This document shows positions 42,381 to 52,447 of a stretch of 64,000 bases of DNA, in pieces. The notes under the pieces are model-generated. The model had not been told where the DNA came from, did not search any database, and saw nothing but the letters and a program-made list of their open reading frames with translations. Origin of the DNA: Paenibacillus koleovorans NBRC 103111 (lineage in GTDB: Bacteria > Bacillota > Bacilli > Paenibacillales > NBRC-103111). Within the stretch, counting starts at the first letter, position 1. Each line of letters starts with the position of its first letter. The stretch is taken from positions 166,998-230,997 of the forward strand of contig NZ_BIMA01000001.1 in assembly GCF_004000845.1 (NCBI RefSeq), given 5' to 3'. The translations under genes and the position numbers were made by a program.

Positions 42381-43442
42381 CTACCAAAAGAGAAGGGGGA
42401 ATTGAACCGCACAGTGGCCAGTCTCCAGTTGACCATCCAACCACTCCATCCGATAACCGTAAGGCTGAGACGCGCTAACTCGGATTTGCCGCATATCCGC
42501 ATCATACTCCAATACAGCCAGGGCGTTTACGTTGTCCAGCATGATCCTGAATAATCGCGTATAGAGATACCCGCCTACCGCCAATATCCCTCTTGGCGGC
42601 AGCTGCAACCGGGACCGATGCTCCCGCCGGTTTCGCTCGGACGCTTCCGCCATACGGCGGAGCTGATCAGCCGTCGCGTTCGCGAGATGTCCGCGCGCCC
42701 CGACCCCCGTCAGCTCGTCATACCGTACAAGATGAGCTTTCCCGAGCCGAACCAGCTCCTCCACATAATCCCGGGAATGGGTAACCGGAACGCGAATATC
42801 GCCGCTGCCGTGCGCGATATAGAGCGGCGTGATTAAATTGACGGCCAAATGTATCCCGCTGCGGGCTTGATAACGCTCCATATCCTGTTCCGGACGGCAA
42901 CCGATCCAAATGTCCATATCGTCCCGAAATTCACCGGTCTGATCCTGGTTGTACCACCTGGCATAATCGGAGATGCCGTACAGGGCCGTGGCGGCAGCGA
43001 ACAAGTCCGGGAACTTGGCGATCGCCGCGAGCACGTTGCCCCCGCCTCCGCTGCCGCCTTCCAAGTATACGGATGCCTCAGGCAGCAAGTATTCGCTGTA
43101 TTCCAGGCGTGCCGATTGGACGGCATCATAAATATCCACGAGCTCGAGACCGTTGCAATCCGCCTCCCCTTCCGAGAACGCCCTCCCCCTCATGTCGACC
43201 TGGACGATAAGATAAGGACAATCGCTTGGCCCCTCCCGCCGCTCCGGCTTAGGCATGCTCATGTGCCAGCCATGGAGCTGGACGAGCAAATGACCCGGCT
43301 GCTTCGGCTTAATCACATTCATTCCCAACCTAATTCCGGGCGTAACCGAAGAGGCATAGAGAAGATAATCCTGGTAGGCGGAGCGAAAGGGAACGACCGC
43401 GCTTTTCGACAATCGTTCGCTGTCCTCGTATTGCTCAAACAT
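42381..43442 (-). CDS. alpha/beta hydrolase, esterase-like
   Basis: The 353-residue protein has the hydrolase core: oxyanion-side LLVQLHGWHMSMP, the nucleophile elbow GGSGGGG (Ser near 170) and later Asp/His candidates (AHGSGDIRVP, GHLANATA). The N-terminal half resembles acetylxylan esterase/prolyl oligopeptidase types. It is the last gene of the large minus-strand locus, 15 bases after the next hydrolase gene. A role in removing acyl groups from imported glycans is inferred from context. Confidence 0.78.
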   Translation of the reverse strand: MFEQYEDSERLSKSAVVPFRSAYQDYLLYASSVTPGIRLGMNVIKPKQPGHLLVQLHGWHMSMPKPERREGPSDCPYLIVQVDMRGRAFSEGEADCNGLELVDIYDAVQSARLEYSEYLLPEASVYLEGGSGGGGNVLAAIAKFPDLFAAATALYGISDYARWYNQDQTGEFRDDMDIWIGCRPEQDMERYQARSGIHLAVNLITPLYIAHGSGDIRVPVTHSRDYVEELVRLGKAHLVRYDELTGVGARGHLANATADQLRRMAEASERNRREHRSRLQLPPRGILAVGGYLYTRLFRIMLDNVNALAVLEYDADMRQIRVSASQPYGYRMEWLDGQLETGHCAVQFPLLFW

Positions 43443-43457
43443 GGCAGTCTGCTCCTC

Positions 43458-44507
43458 CTACTCGCATAAGAATCGACACAGAAACTCGACGCCATGGTCG
43501 GACGGATCGAATTCGTGCCTGCCTTGGAATTCACGATAGTGAAACCGGTCGGCTATGCCGAGCCGCTCGTAATGCGTCTTCACCTTCGCTGCTTCCGGTC
43601 TCGCCGAGGCCGTAAGGAACAGTTCATCTTCCAAACCGACTTCTATATAGAACGGGCGGGGACAGATCAAGCCGGCCACCTCCGCGTCCAGAAACGTATT
43701 CCCTGAGTTCCGCCAAGTCCAATCCACACGATCGTAGACGAACCGGTCATTGAGAAAGCAGGATGACAAGGCAGCTTGAATCCGCGTGTCTGCGGCAGCC
43801 ATGAACAACGTATAAAAGCCGCCGTAAGACAACCCTGCCATCCCGATCCGATCGGCACGGATTTCCGGTCTTGTTTCCAAGTAATCCAAAGCCCTTCTTA
43901 GCTTGAAAATCTCAACCGCTGTAATGGAGCTGCCCAGTTGCTTGAGCTGGTTATCCATCCGGTTTCGGTTGTTCTCGGGACCTTGCTCTTGGGTCCAGAG
44001 ATGAAGCTGAGGGGCAAATACCGCGCATCCACGGCGCAATATCCTTTGGATGATGCCATTGTAATTGCTCGGTCCGTTGAACCCCGCGCACAGCTCCGGC
44101 GTTCCCGATCCCCCGTGTTGGACGAGAACAAGCGGACAAGGGCCCTCGACGGTATGCGGGACAAAAAACAAACCATACAAGCTCAACGCCTCATCGAGGT
44201 GCACCTCTAACCTATAAATACGGGATAATGGATCGGAAGCTACATATTCGATGTCAGCCGTTGGAATACCGAGCGTGCGGTCATAGCCCTTTAACGGCCA
44301 GCCCAACATATCGGCGAACGATTCGCGGTATGGTTGCAGCGATAACGCATATGTACTAGGGGAGGAGAAATCGGGACGGAAAAACATCTTACGTTTGCCC
44401 TCGGCCCGTCCTCTGGCTTGCCCGATGTAACGCTCCAGCTGTTCATATTGCTTCTGCCTGCGGGCATTGGCCAACCCGGCAGCTTCCAGGTGTTCATGGT
44501 ATTCCAT
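43458..44507 (-). CDS. alpha/beta hydrolase family protein
   Basis: The 349-residue protein shows LVLVQHGGSGTPE (oxyanion loop), the nucleophile elbow GLSYGG (Ser near 220), Asp in EVGLEDELF and His in GRHEFDP. The first 100 residues form a helical and beta extension typical of large dienelactone-hydrolase-like and CE-type esterases. AGGGGG precedes the ATG. It is paired with the next hydrolase gene. Confidence 0.8.
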   Translation of the reverse strand: MEYHEHLEAAGLANARRQKQYEQLERYIGQARGRAEGKRKMFFRPDFSSPSTYALSLQPYRESFADMLGWPLKGYDRTLGIPTADIEYVASDPLSRIYRLEVHLDEALSLYGLFFVPHTVEGPCPLVLVQHGGSGTPELCAGFNGPSNYNGIIQRILRRGCAVFAPQLHLWTQEQGPENNRNRMDNQLKQLGSSITAVEIFKLRRALDYLETRPEIRADRIGMAGLSYGGFYTLFMAAADTRIQAALSSCFLNDRFVYDRVDWTWRNSGNTFLDAEVAGLICPRPFYIEVGLEDELFLTASARPEAAKVKTHYERLGIADRFHYREFQGRHEFDPSDHGVEFLCRFLCE

Positions 44508-44616
44508 TGGGGTCCCCCTATTTCCATCAAGGATTCATGAAGACATAATACGAGGACACGCCGGGAAGAACCACCCGGAATGTCCCCGTTCCTTCCATTC
44601 TGTTCGAGCTTAAGCC

Positions 44617-47600
44617 TTACTCCTCCTCAGGCGATAGAAGCGTGATGCTGCCCGAGCGGGCATACAGGCCGAAGTAACCGTCGTCTTCGATTCGGTCCGT
44701 CTCGGTGTCCAAGAAGTAAAAAATGTTCTCGCCGTCGATGTTCAGGATCAGCCTGACGCCGCCCGATTCGTTAACCGCCCCGACCTGTACTCGGTGCCGT
44801 TCTCCGAACGGGAGGAAATTATTAGGGATTGCCGGTCCACCTATGCTCGTATAGCCGTTGATATTGCCGTAAATGATCGTTCGAGCTCCACCGTTAAAGC
44901 GCTGCAGCTCGATGACGTCGGGCTTGAAGGAAATCAAATACAAGTCATTCGTCAGCGAGGTAAATGCCTGATTCGGTTGTTGGCTGCGCAGCACGAGCGA
45001 TGGCCAACCTCCGGTTCCCTCGATCAAGATGTCCATCGTCAGCAACTCATCCCCGAACGTGGAGCCCTGGTAAGTCGCGAATCCGCTTGGCGTCGTGATC
45101 GTAATCAGGTCTGTATCCGACACCAGGTTGTCGGGATTTACGGGATACACGTACCAATGGGCTGGATCGTTGATAACGGCATCGATCGGATAAGCGTCAT
45201 ATTCAAGCCCGGCCGCATTCCCGTAATGCTGGGCGGTTACGTGAACGGTTTTCGTATGGGGAACTCCCTCTACCACGACGGAGAACTCGATATCAGCCTC
45301 GCCCGGCACCAATGCCGTCAGTAACCCAGGCGCCTCGATCCGAATGACAGTCGGAGACGAACTGGAGTAGGTGATATCGGTAACCGTCATTTTTTGCCCA
45401 TACAACGACTTGGCCTCTATGCTGAGCTGCCTGTTGCCGCCTCGGACCATACTATACTCGTCGCCTAGCACATGTTTGATTTTGCTCTCTGTATAGTAGA
45501 CTTCGATATGGTCGAATGCGTCGTCCACATAAACCGGAACGGCATAATGCTTCAGAAGCTCTCCATGACGCACGTGCACCCAAATCTTGGTTGTCCCTGG
45601 TCCAATCGCCTCAACATTCCCGGATGCATCCACTTGGGCGATGCTCTCATCGTCGCTGGTGTAATAGACTGTGGCGCCCGACAAGCTAACCGGCACATCC
45701 TTGCCAGTCGTGGCCGATACGTTCAATGGATAACTAGCTTCCGTGGCCAAATCGAGTTTCTTGGGTAACACGATCCTTTCCGGGGTAGTTCCTCGCAAAT
45801 CCTGATAGGCGGGTTCGAGCCCCGAGTTGGCGATAATCGCCAGCGCTTCCGTCGGCCAATCCGCATTCGGGTAAACGCGGGTGTCGTATTCATAAACGTT
45901 CACGCCGACCTTTTTGATCTGGCCGGTAGTCGTATAGTTCGACTGGAACGTAATGTCGTGGCTAGTTAACGGTCCGTTCACGAACGCCCACGTAACCGGG
46001 AAAATTTCGTCCCAGATCGGCGTCTCGGTGGCGTCTATCACGTTGCCCTCGACATGCCAGAATGTGGAGCCTTCGTCATTGTAAATGACTCCATAACGGT
46101 TCTTCTGGTTGCGAAGATAGTTTTCCGTAATTTGATTTTTGTTGTCCGCCGTGCCTCCGGTTCCGCCAAGCGTATAGATGGCGCCGCCGTCATAAATTTG
46201 TTCACCCATAATATCGTGGATGAAATTGGCGTGAAGCTTCGCATTGCGCAGCGACGACGTCTTCACGTGCGCCAACCCGTAACCGATCGAAATTCCATCA
46301 TAAGGCACGTCGAAAATTTCGTTATGGCTGACCTCCATATCGATCGGGAAAGCGATGCCAATCGCGGCAGACGAACGGTAATCCACTCCGATATTATGGA
46401 TATAGTTGTTGACGATGTCGACGTTGCGGATCAGCTTGCGCGGGTCGGATGGATTATAGATTTCTCGGTCATGCTTGGTCGGATCGCCCACGTCGATCGC
46501 GCTTCCCGAGATATCGAAGAAATGATTGCCCCGAATGAGGCTTTCTTGAACACCGTTGACCATCTTCAGCGCAATGATCCCCAGCTTGGAGAACTCGTTA
46601 CGCTCGAAGCGGATCTGACTCGCCTTCTCCACCGTAACGGCCGAGATCGGCAGCGTATCGATGCCGTATCGAAGCAAGTTATTCTGGGCGTCGGCATGTC
46701 CCCAGTCGCTGCTCGGCCGCAGCCAGGTTGTGTAGGAGAAGGTCAGGCCTTCAAAGTGTATCCCTTGCACCGGCGTCGCAAGCGAGGTTCCGGAAATCTT
46801 CACCAGCTCTTCCACCACCGGAGCGATTACTTCGGCCGTGCTCATGTTCTCGCCCGGACGCGGCTTGTAATAAAACGTATCCGTCGTCCGGTCCAGGTAC
46901 CATTCCCCGTCTTCGTCCAACAACTCGTAGGCATTCTCGATATACCAAGGATCGACGACGGTCGGCCGGATCGTAACATACATCCAGCCGGGCTGCTTCA
47001 TGGTGAATACGGCTTTCTCATCCTCTACTGTCACCGATTGCACGCCGCCGCGCGGATTGGTCCATTCCGCCTTGTAGACGAATTCCAGATCGCTGATATT
47101 GCCCCAGCCGGCCATCGACGTATCGTCGGATGTATAGCCCGTCGAGGATCTCACCGGATTCGTCAGCCCGCCTTCGCTGCGCGCCCGAACGGCGCGGATT
47201 CCGTTGACATACAGCTGCCTGGTCTCGATATCGCCGCCGGCGCTGGCCGCGTAAATGTTGTTCTCGGCGTCGTATAACGTCCAGCCTGTAATCGGTCTGC
47301 CACCTTCGATGACTGGTTTCTCGTCCTCATAGGCTTTGTAGATGACCCAATACCCGTTGCCTCCCGAATCCCGCTCATCAAAAACAAGCGTCTCCTGCCG
47401 GTTGTACTTGCCTCCGCGCAAATACACCTCGATGTCTCCGGTCATGGAGTCATGGAAGGTCCGGATCACGTCCCTGGCCTTCTGGATCGTCTTGAACGGG
47501 AATGCCAACGTGCCCGGATTGCTGTCATCGCCCGTTGGGGATACGTAATAAACTGTCTGTACGTTTCTCGCAATCACCGTCACTGTACTCGAAGCGGTCT

Positions 47601-49833
47601 TACCGCCATCCACCGTGGAGACGGTAATCTGCGCCGTGCCTAAGCCGGTGCCGTGCACCAACCCTTCCTCGTTGACGGTAGCTACCGCGGGGTTACTGCT
47701 GCTCCACGTTACCCGCTTGTCGGAAGAATCGCTTGGCATCACCGTGGGAAGCAGTCGATAATCCGATTCCACCGGAAGCGTAAAAGCCGACGTATGCAGC
47801 GAGACCGAGTCCGGATGCTGCACATAGGCGGTCATGGTGACGCTATCCGTGAAGCTGCCTTCGACTGTAGTCGCCGTGACGACAGACGTACCTTCCGCTA
47901 AAGCAGAAGCTTGGCCATGCTGGTCGACGGCCAGCACTGCCGGATTGCTGCTGGTCCATTGCACCTTCGGAAAGGTTGCGCCTGCCGGCTCGACTACCGC
48001 GCTCAGCTTGGAGGTGCTGCCGATGGCGATTACGGTCGACGCAACGTCCAGCTCCACACCGGTTACAGCCTTGTAGCTGTCAAAGTTGAGATCGTCGAAG
48101 GAAGCCGTTCCCGAAGAGGGGCCGTAGATCCCGAATTGAACATTGCGGATCTCGTCCGCCGCCGCCAGCATCGGAAGGGCGTTGCCCTTCAGCACCCCGT
48201 CGATATAAAGGTCGTATTGACCGGTGACGGCATTAAGCGAGAGATCGAAATCATACCAACGGTTCGCTTCATAGGGCTGAACCGACTTCCATGATCCATT
48301 ATCGAACACGGCAATATTCCCGTTCGCGTAAAACGCAACATCGACTACGGGCGTGTTCGCGCTGTTGCGGATCCTGGCGACGTTGATCACCGCATTCGTC
48401 TGGGATGCCATCGCTCGGATGGAAACCTTCATCTTCACGTTGCCGGCCGGCACCGTTTTGCCGACCAGATAGGTGCTGGCCGTAGGTCCGGGCTTCTCGA
48501 TCCGCAGGCTCTTATCCGGGGCTGCATGCTCATATACGGCAGCGGTCACGCCCGTAGCGGTTGGGATGCTGAGCGTACCCGGTTTGGTCCCGACGGCATA
48601 TCCGTTGAAGCTCTCGCTGAATACATCGCCCGCTGTCTTCACGACAATATGGCTGCTGGCTGTGTAGGCTCCGTCCTCGCTCATAACCGTAACGATGCTC
48701 TCGCCGGCCAGCAGTCCCGTCACGGTCGCGGTCCCATAGACGCTATACACGACGGAAACGACGGAGGGCGAACTGGATACCCATGTCAGGCTGCGATTCG
48801 TAGCATAGAACGGCTCCAAAGCGGCGGTTAACAGCCCGCTCTCCCCGCTATAAAGCGTCATGGAAACGGGGGATACCGTTACGCCCGTTACCGGAATCTG
48901 CGGCCCCTCCGGTACGGTAATGACGCATTGGCTGACTGCTCCGCCGATTGTAGCTGCCGTTACGATGGCTGTACCCGCTCCCATAGCGATCAATTGCCCA
49001 TTCGCGTCAACGCGGACGACCTCGCTGTTGCTTGAGGTCCAGGTCACCGTCTGAAGCCCTGCCATCGCTGGCAGCACGGAGGCCGTCAATGTCTCTCCGT
49101 TGCCTTGCGCTAACGTAGCGGTGGACTTGTTCAAGCTGACACTGTGCGTATAAAGATTGAAATCATTGTAGTAAGCTGTCCCTACCGTCGTCCGAAATAC
49201 TTGAAGATCGATCTTCTTGAGGTCCGCCGCGGTCGGATCCTTGAAGGCAATCGGTCCCGCTCTCAGGACGCCATCCACCCATACGCTGTATTGCCGGGCT
49301 GCCGTATCGATAACCGTGCTGATGTCGTACCAGACACCCGCCGTATACGATTGTAAGACCAAGGTGCCGCTGGACAGCTGCGCCTTGATCTTCCCATCCT
49401 GTGCGAACTGCAGGACAGCCAGCTCTTTATTGTCGGTCGAGCGCAGCTGTCCCGCCATCACGATCGCATCGGTTTGTTCCGCTCTGACCTTCGTTCGAAA
49501 AACGGCTTGCCCGGTTACTGCCGTATCGAGCGTCTTCCTGGCGTATAAATTGCCCGCCGTATCTGATTCCGTTCGGCTGATCTTCAAGCTTTTGTCCGTA
49601 GCGTCAGGCAGCTCGGCGACGCCGATGGTTCCTTTAACCTCCGCATAGCTCCAGCCTGATCCGACAGGCTTGGAGCCTGTGGCTACGCCATCGAATGTCT
49701 CGCTTGCGATATCTCCATTACCGACCTCCTCCGCGTGGACGATTGTTCCTGTCTCTCTAATAGCCACTCCTAGCAGCATGCTGAAAACCAGAATAATCGG
49801 AATCCATTTCTGTCGATTGCTTCGTTTCCTCAT
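44617..49833 (-). CDS. large secreted protein with Ig-like (Big_2), LamG-like and right-handed beta-helix domains
   Basis: A 1738-residue exported protein with a signal peptide (RKRSNRQKWIPIILVFSMLLG, cleavage likely after VHA). In order: a LamG-like domain (about 40-230), two Big_2 domains (about 232-395), a second LamG-like domain (400-585), two more Big_2 domains (588-755), a right-handed beta-helix of the pectate-lyase/DUF1565 type from about 762 (VYYVSPTGDDSNPGTLAFPFKTIQKARDVI) to about 1345, further Ig-like modules (1360-1535) and a C-terminal LamG-like domain (1539-1738). It is probably a polysaccharide lyase or glycosidase at the cell surface; no SLH domain is seen. Start 49833 has GGAGGG directly upstream. 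The specific substrate cannot be told. Confidence 0.85.
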   Translation of the reverse strand: MRKRSNRQKWIPIILVFSMLLGVAIRETGTIVHAEEVGNGDIASETFDGVATGSKPVGSGWSYAEVKGTIGVAELPDATDKSLKISRTESDTAGNLYARKTLDTAVTGQAVFRTKVRAEQTDAIVMAGQLRSTDNKELAVLQFAQDGKIKAQLSSGTLVLQSYTAGVWYDISTVIDTAARQYSVWVDGVLRAGPIAFKDPTAADLKKIDLQVFRTTVGTAYYNDFNLYTHSVSLNKSTATLAQGNGETLTASVLPAMAGLQTVTWTSSNSEVVRVDANGQLIAMGAGTAIVTAATIGGAVSQCVITVPEGPQIPVTGVTVSPVSMTLYSGESGLLTAALEPFYATNRSLTWVSSSPSVVSVVYSVYGTATVTGLLAGESIVTVMSEDGAYTASSHIVVKTAGDVFSESFNGYAVGTKPGTLSIPTATGVTAAVYEHAAPDKSLRIEKPGPTASTYLVGKTVPAGNVKMKVSIRAMASQTNAVINVARIRNSANTPVVDVAFYANGNIAVFDNGSWKSVQPYEANRWYDFDLSLNAVTGQYDLYIDGVLKGNALPMLAAADEIRNVQFGIYGPSSGTASFDDLNFDSYKAVTGVELDVASTVIAIGSTSKLSAVVEPAGATFPKVQWTSSNPAVLAVDQHGQASALAEGTSVVTATTVEGSFTDSVTMTAYVQHPDSVSLHTSAFTLPVESDYRLLPTVMPSDSSDKRVTWSSSNPAVATVNEEGLVHGTGLGTAQITVSTVDGGKTASSTVTVIARNVQTVYYVSPTGDDSNPGTLAFPFKTIQKARDVIRTFHDSMTGDIEVYLRGGKYNRQETLVFDERDSGGNGYWVIYKAYEDEKPVIEGGRPITGWTLYDAENNIYAASAGGDIETRQLYVNGIRAVRARSEGGLTNPVRSSTGYTSDDTSMAGWGNISDLEFVYKAEWTNPRGGVQSVTVEDEKAVFTMKQPGWMYVTIRPTVVDPWYIENAYELLDEDGEWYLDRTTDTFYYKPRPGENMSTAEVIAPVVEELVKISGTSLATPVQGIHFEGLTFSYTTWLRPSSDWGHADAQNNLLRYGIDTLPISAVTVEKASQIRFERNEFSKLGIIALKMVNGVQESLIRGNHFFDISGSAIDVGDPTKHDREIYNPSDPRKLIRNVDIVNNYIHNIGVDYRSSAAIGIAFPIDMEVSHNEIFDVPYDGISIGYGLAHVKTSSLRNAKLHANFIHDIMGEQIYDGGAIYTLGGTGGTADNKNQITENYLRNQKNRYGVIYNDEGSTFWHVEGNVIDATETPIWDEIFPVTWAFVNGPLTSHDITFQSNYTTTGQIKKVGVNVYEYDTRVYPNADWPTEALAIIANSGLEPAYQDLRGTTPERIVLPKKLDLATEASYPLNVSATTGKDVPVSLSGATVYYTSDDESIAQVDASGNVEAIGPGTTKIWVHVRHGELLKHYAVPVYVDDAFDHIEVYYTESKIKHVLGDEYSMVRGGNRQLSIEAKSLYGQKMTVTDITYSSSSPTVIRIEAPGLLTALVPGEADIEFSVVVEGVPHTKTVHVTAQHYGNAAGLEYDAYPIDAVINDPAHWYVYPVNPDNLVSDTDLITITTPSGFATYQGSTFGDELLTMDILIEGTGGWPSLVLRSQQPNQAFTSLTNDLYLISFKPDVIELQRFNGGARTIIYGNINGYTSIGGPAIPNNFLPFGERHRVQVGAVNESGGVRLILNIDGENIFYFLDTETDRIEDDGYFGLYARSGSITLLSPEEE

Positions 49834-49928
49834 GTCCCTCCACCTCTCATTCAGCAGAATGTACAGGATGACTTTCCCTCCATCTCCGGTATCTGCCCTC
49901 ACCTCCCCTCTTTACGGCCCATGAGCCC

Positions 49929-50294
49929 CTACAGGAGCAAATAAATTTGACCGTCCTCGACCTCGAGCGTGTATCCGCGAAGCTTCACCGAATCATCCGC
50001 CAGGTGCTTGCCGGTAACGAGATCGAATTCCCAGCCATGCCAAGGGCAGCGGAGGATTTCTTGGTCCCGACCGTATACGTATTCGTATACGGCCGAGGGC
50101 AGCTTCGTCCCGCACACCGTCCCGGCGCATACGGGTGCGGCCGCGTGCGGACACATATTGCGCCAGGCGTAATAGCGGTCCGCCACCTTGAACAGACCGA
50201 TCTCGATGCCTCCCACCTCGATCAAGGTTCGACCGGTCTGATCTACAGTGTGGGCAGCGGCAGCCCAATGCTTGATCTTGCTCGTCTCTGCCAT
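49929..50294 (-). CDS. small Rieske [2Fe-2S] protein
   Basis: A 121-residue soluble protein is a single Rieske domain with ligands Cys48 and His50 (CPHAAAPVC) and Cys83 and His86 (CPWHGWEFD). It resembles the ferredoxins of ring-hydroxylating oxygenases and the small subunit of nitrite reductase. It would pass electrons, yet no oxygenase large subunit or reductase is in this window. It starts three bases after the amidohydrolase stop, so the two are coupled. Confidence 0.9.
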   Translation of the reverse strand: MAETSKIKHWAAAAHTVDQTGRTLIEVGGIEIGLFKVADRYYAWRNMCPHAAAPVCAGTVCGTKLPSAVYEYVYGRDQEILRCPWHGWEFDLVTGKHLADDSVKLRGYTLEVEDGQIYLLL

Positions 50295-50297
50295 CTC

Positions 50298-51389
50298 CTA
50301 CGCCCCCTCCCCTACCGCGGTCCGCTCAGGAAGGCCATATAGCTTCATCGCATTCGCATACTGAATTTTCTCCCGAAGCTCCTTGCGAATCGGCTGCAGC
50401 ACCATCCGCGGATTGTCGAAGTCCCAATGAGGGAAATCCGAAGAGAACATGACCATGTCGTCACGTCCGATCATATCCAGGATCTGATTGAGCTCGCCGG
50501 GCCGGTGAGACTCTTCGATCGGCTGCGTGGTGAGCCGGATATGATCCTTGATATACTCCGAAGGAAGCCGTTTTAACCAAGGCGCCAGGTCGCGCAGCCC
50601 TTTATAATTTTTGTCCATCCGCCACATCAGGTGGGGCAACCAGGCGATCCCGCCTTCGATAGCCACGAATTTCAAGGCCGGATATTTCTCGAACACCCCT
50701 TCGCATACCAGGCTGTTGATATGAGCCATATAATTGGTCGGCAGGATATTGTGCCACTCCAGATAACTGCTCGGATGCCCGGACGGAGTAGGAGCACCGG
50801 ATACGCCGCTGCCCTCCGTTCCCGGATGGACGGCGACGGGAAGTCCGTTGCGCTCCGCCGCCTCATAGATCGGATGAAATTCGCGCTTCCCGTACAATAG
50901 CCGGGAGCCGCTGCACATAATGACCTGCACCATGTCCGGATGGCTTCCGATCCGGTCGATCTCCCGGGCAGCCGCAGCCGGATCGGAATTGCAGACCAGA
51001 ATGGAGCCCTTGAATCTCGGGCTGCTCTTCAGCCAGGTTTCGACTAACCAGTCATTGTACGCGCTAGCTATCGCCGTTCCGTAGTCGGGATTCGGATTCA
51101 GGGAGATCCCGAGCACTCCGGAACCGGTTAAAATGCCATATTCGATCCCATATCGGTCGAGGTGGTTCTTCAGCAGATCCGCAGGATCGCTGCCGGCTGG
51201 ACCGCCGTTCTCGGTAACGGCATCCTTCCGCGTTACGCCTATCGGCGAATAATACCCTCCGCCGGATGCCCCCACTCCCGCATGGAGCCATTGATCATGC
51301 CACACTTTAGCCAGATAGGGCAGCAGATCCTGCTTGGAAGCCATTCCGTTGTGCACATCCGTGTCCACGATTCTCGCCTTCTCACTCAT
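50298..51389 (-). CDS. amidohydrolase family 2 protein
   Basis: The 363-residue TIM-barrel protein has the metal motif DTDVH near residue 9, His in AVHPGTEGSG and Asp in FSSDFPHWD. The amidohydrolase_2 group includes decarboxylases and hydrolases of aromatic and lactone compounds (for example ACMSD and related enzymes). ATGA overlap with the oxidoreductase gene upstream. Activity could be decarboxylation or ring or lactone opening; this is inferred only from the family. Confidence 0.85.
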   Translation of the reverse strand: MSEKARIVDTDVHNGMASKQDLLPYLAKVWHDQWLHAGVGASGGGYYSPIGVTRKDAVTENGGPAGSDPADLLKNHLDRYGIEYGILTGSGVLGISLNPNPDYGTAIASAYNDWLVETWLKSSPRFKGSILVCNSDPAAAAREIDRIGSHPDMVQVIMCSGSRLLYGKREFHPIYEAAERNGLPVAVHPGTEGSGVSGAPTPSGHPSSYLEWHNILPTNYMAHINSLVCEGVFEKYPALKFVAIEGGIAWLPHLMWRMDKNYKGLRDLAPWLKRLPSEYIKDHIRLTTQPIEESHRPGELNQILDMIGRDDMVMFSSDFPHWDFDNPRMVLQPIRKELREKIQYANAMKLYGLPERTAVGEGA

Positions 51390-52447
51390 AGCCGTACCTC
51401 GGCCTCGATGGCCGCCGATTTATAAATCGCACTTAGAATCTTGATCATATCTACGCCGCTTGCCGGGTCGTTGATCGGTTCCGCCTGCCCTAACACGCAA
51501 TCGATAAAATGATGGATGTTATGCATATGCGGGCTTTTCTCATCCTTGCCGAACCTCGGCACGATATCGCACAGCACCTGCTCGATCTCCGTCATCAGCT
51601 TCAGCTCGCCGTTCTTCAGGCTGCAGCCGGCCTTTGTCCCCCGCAGCTCCACGAACTTCAGCCCTTCCTCGACGTTGGAGGCCCAGCTGAATTCGATCTG
51701 CAGCGTAGCCCCGTTCTCGAAGCGGATGAATCCGGTCGCCAAGTCCTCGACGTCGAACACCCCGCCCTCTCTCGCGGTGCCGAACTTGCTGTCCGCCGTA
51801 TCGGACAAGGTCGAATGGGCGAACTTCGTATAGGTCGCTCCGCTGACCGCGACCGGCCGCGGATTGCCCATCAGCCAGATCGCCAAGTCGATCATATGCA
51901 CGCCGAGATCGATGAGCGGACCGCCGCCGGATAACGCCTTGTTCGTGAACCAACCCCCGCGGCCCGGAATGCCGCGCCGGCGGACCCAGCCGGTACGGCC
52001 GGTATAGATCTCGCCCATGGCGCCGCTCTCGATATAAGCCTTCAAGAATTTCGAGGCCGGCACGAACCGGTTGTTGCGCATGACCATCAGAAGCTTGCCC
52101 GATTGTTCGGCGGCATCGGCCATCCTCTGCGCCTCCAGGGGATCGATCGCATCCGGCTTTTCGCAGAACACGTGGAAGCCCCCCTCCAGCGCGGCAATCG
52201 ACACCTCCGAATGGAAGAGGTTCGCCGTGCAAATATCGACGATGTCCAGCTCCTCGTTTGCTAACATTTCCCGATAATCCGTATACACGCGGGAAATGCC
52301 GTATTGGGCGGCCAGTTCCTCGGCCAGGCTTTTATTGAGGTCGCATAACGCCGTTATCTCCACAGCCGGATGCGAATTCCATGCCGGGGCATGCGAGCCG
52401 CGAAAAATGCCTCCCGTTCCTACTACGCCGACCTTCAATTTACTCAT
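51386..52447 (-). CDS. Gfo/Idh/MocA family oxidoreductase
   Basis: The 353-residue NAD(P)-dependent sugar or cyclitol dehydrogenase-like protein has the Rossmann motif [15 protein letters not shown] at the start, CEKP (VFCEKPDAI) near residue 95 and [21 protein letters not shown] in the catalytic region. Start 52447 follows AAAGGAACG. It overlaps the upstream ThuA-like gene by eight bases and the downstream amidohydrolase by four. Confidence 0.9.
   Translation of the reverse strand: MSKLKVGVVGTGGIFRGSHAPAWNSHPAVEITALCDLNKSLAEELAAQYGISRVYTDYREMLANEELDIVDICTANLFHSEVSIAALEGGFHVFCEKPDAIDPLEAQRMADAAEQSGKLLMVMRNNRFVPASKFLKAYIESGAMGEIYTGRTGWVRRRGIPGRGGWFTNKALSGGGPLIDLGVHMIDLAIWLMGNPRPVAVSGATYTKFAHSTLSDTADSKFGTAREGGVFDVEDLATGFIRFENGATLQIEFSWASNVEEGLKFVELRGTKAGCSLKNGELKLMTEIEQVLCDIVPRFGKDEKSPHMHNIHHFIDCVLGQAEPINDPASGVDMIKILSAIYKSAAIEAEVRL

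Noticed and set aside
46054..47277. 407-codon frame opposite the beta-helix gene
   Set aside because: Long only because the opposite gene is long and GC-rich; no start signals or motif.
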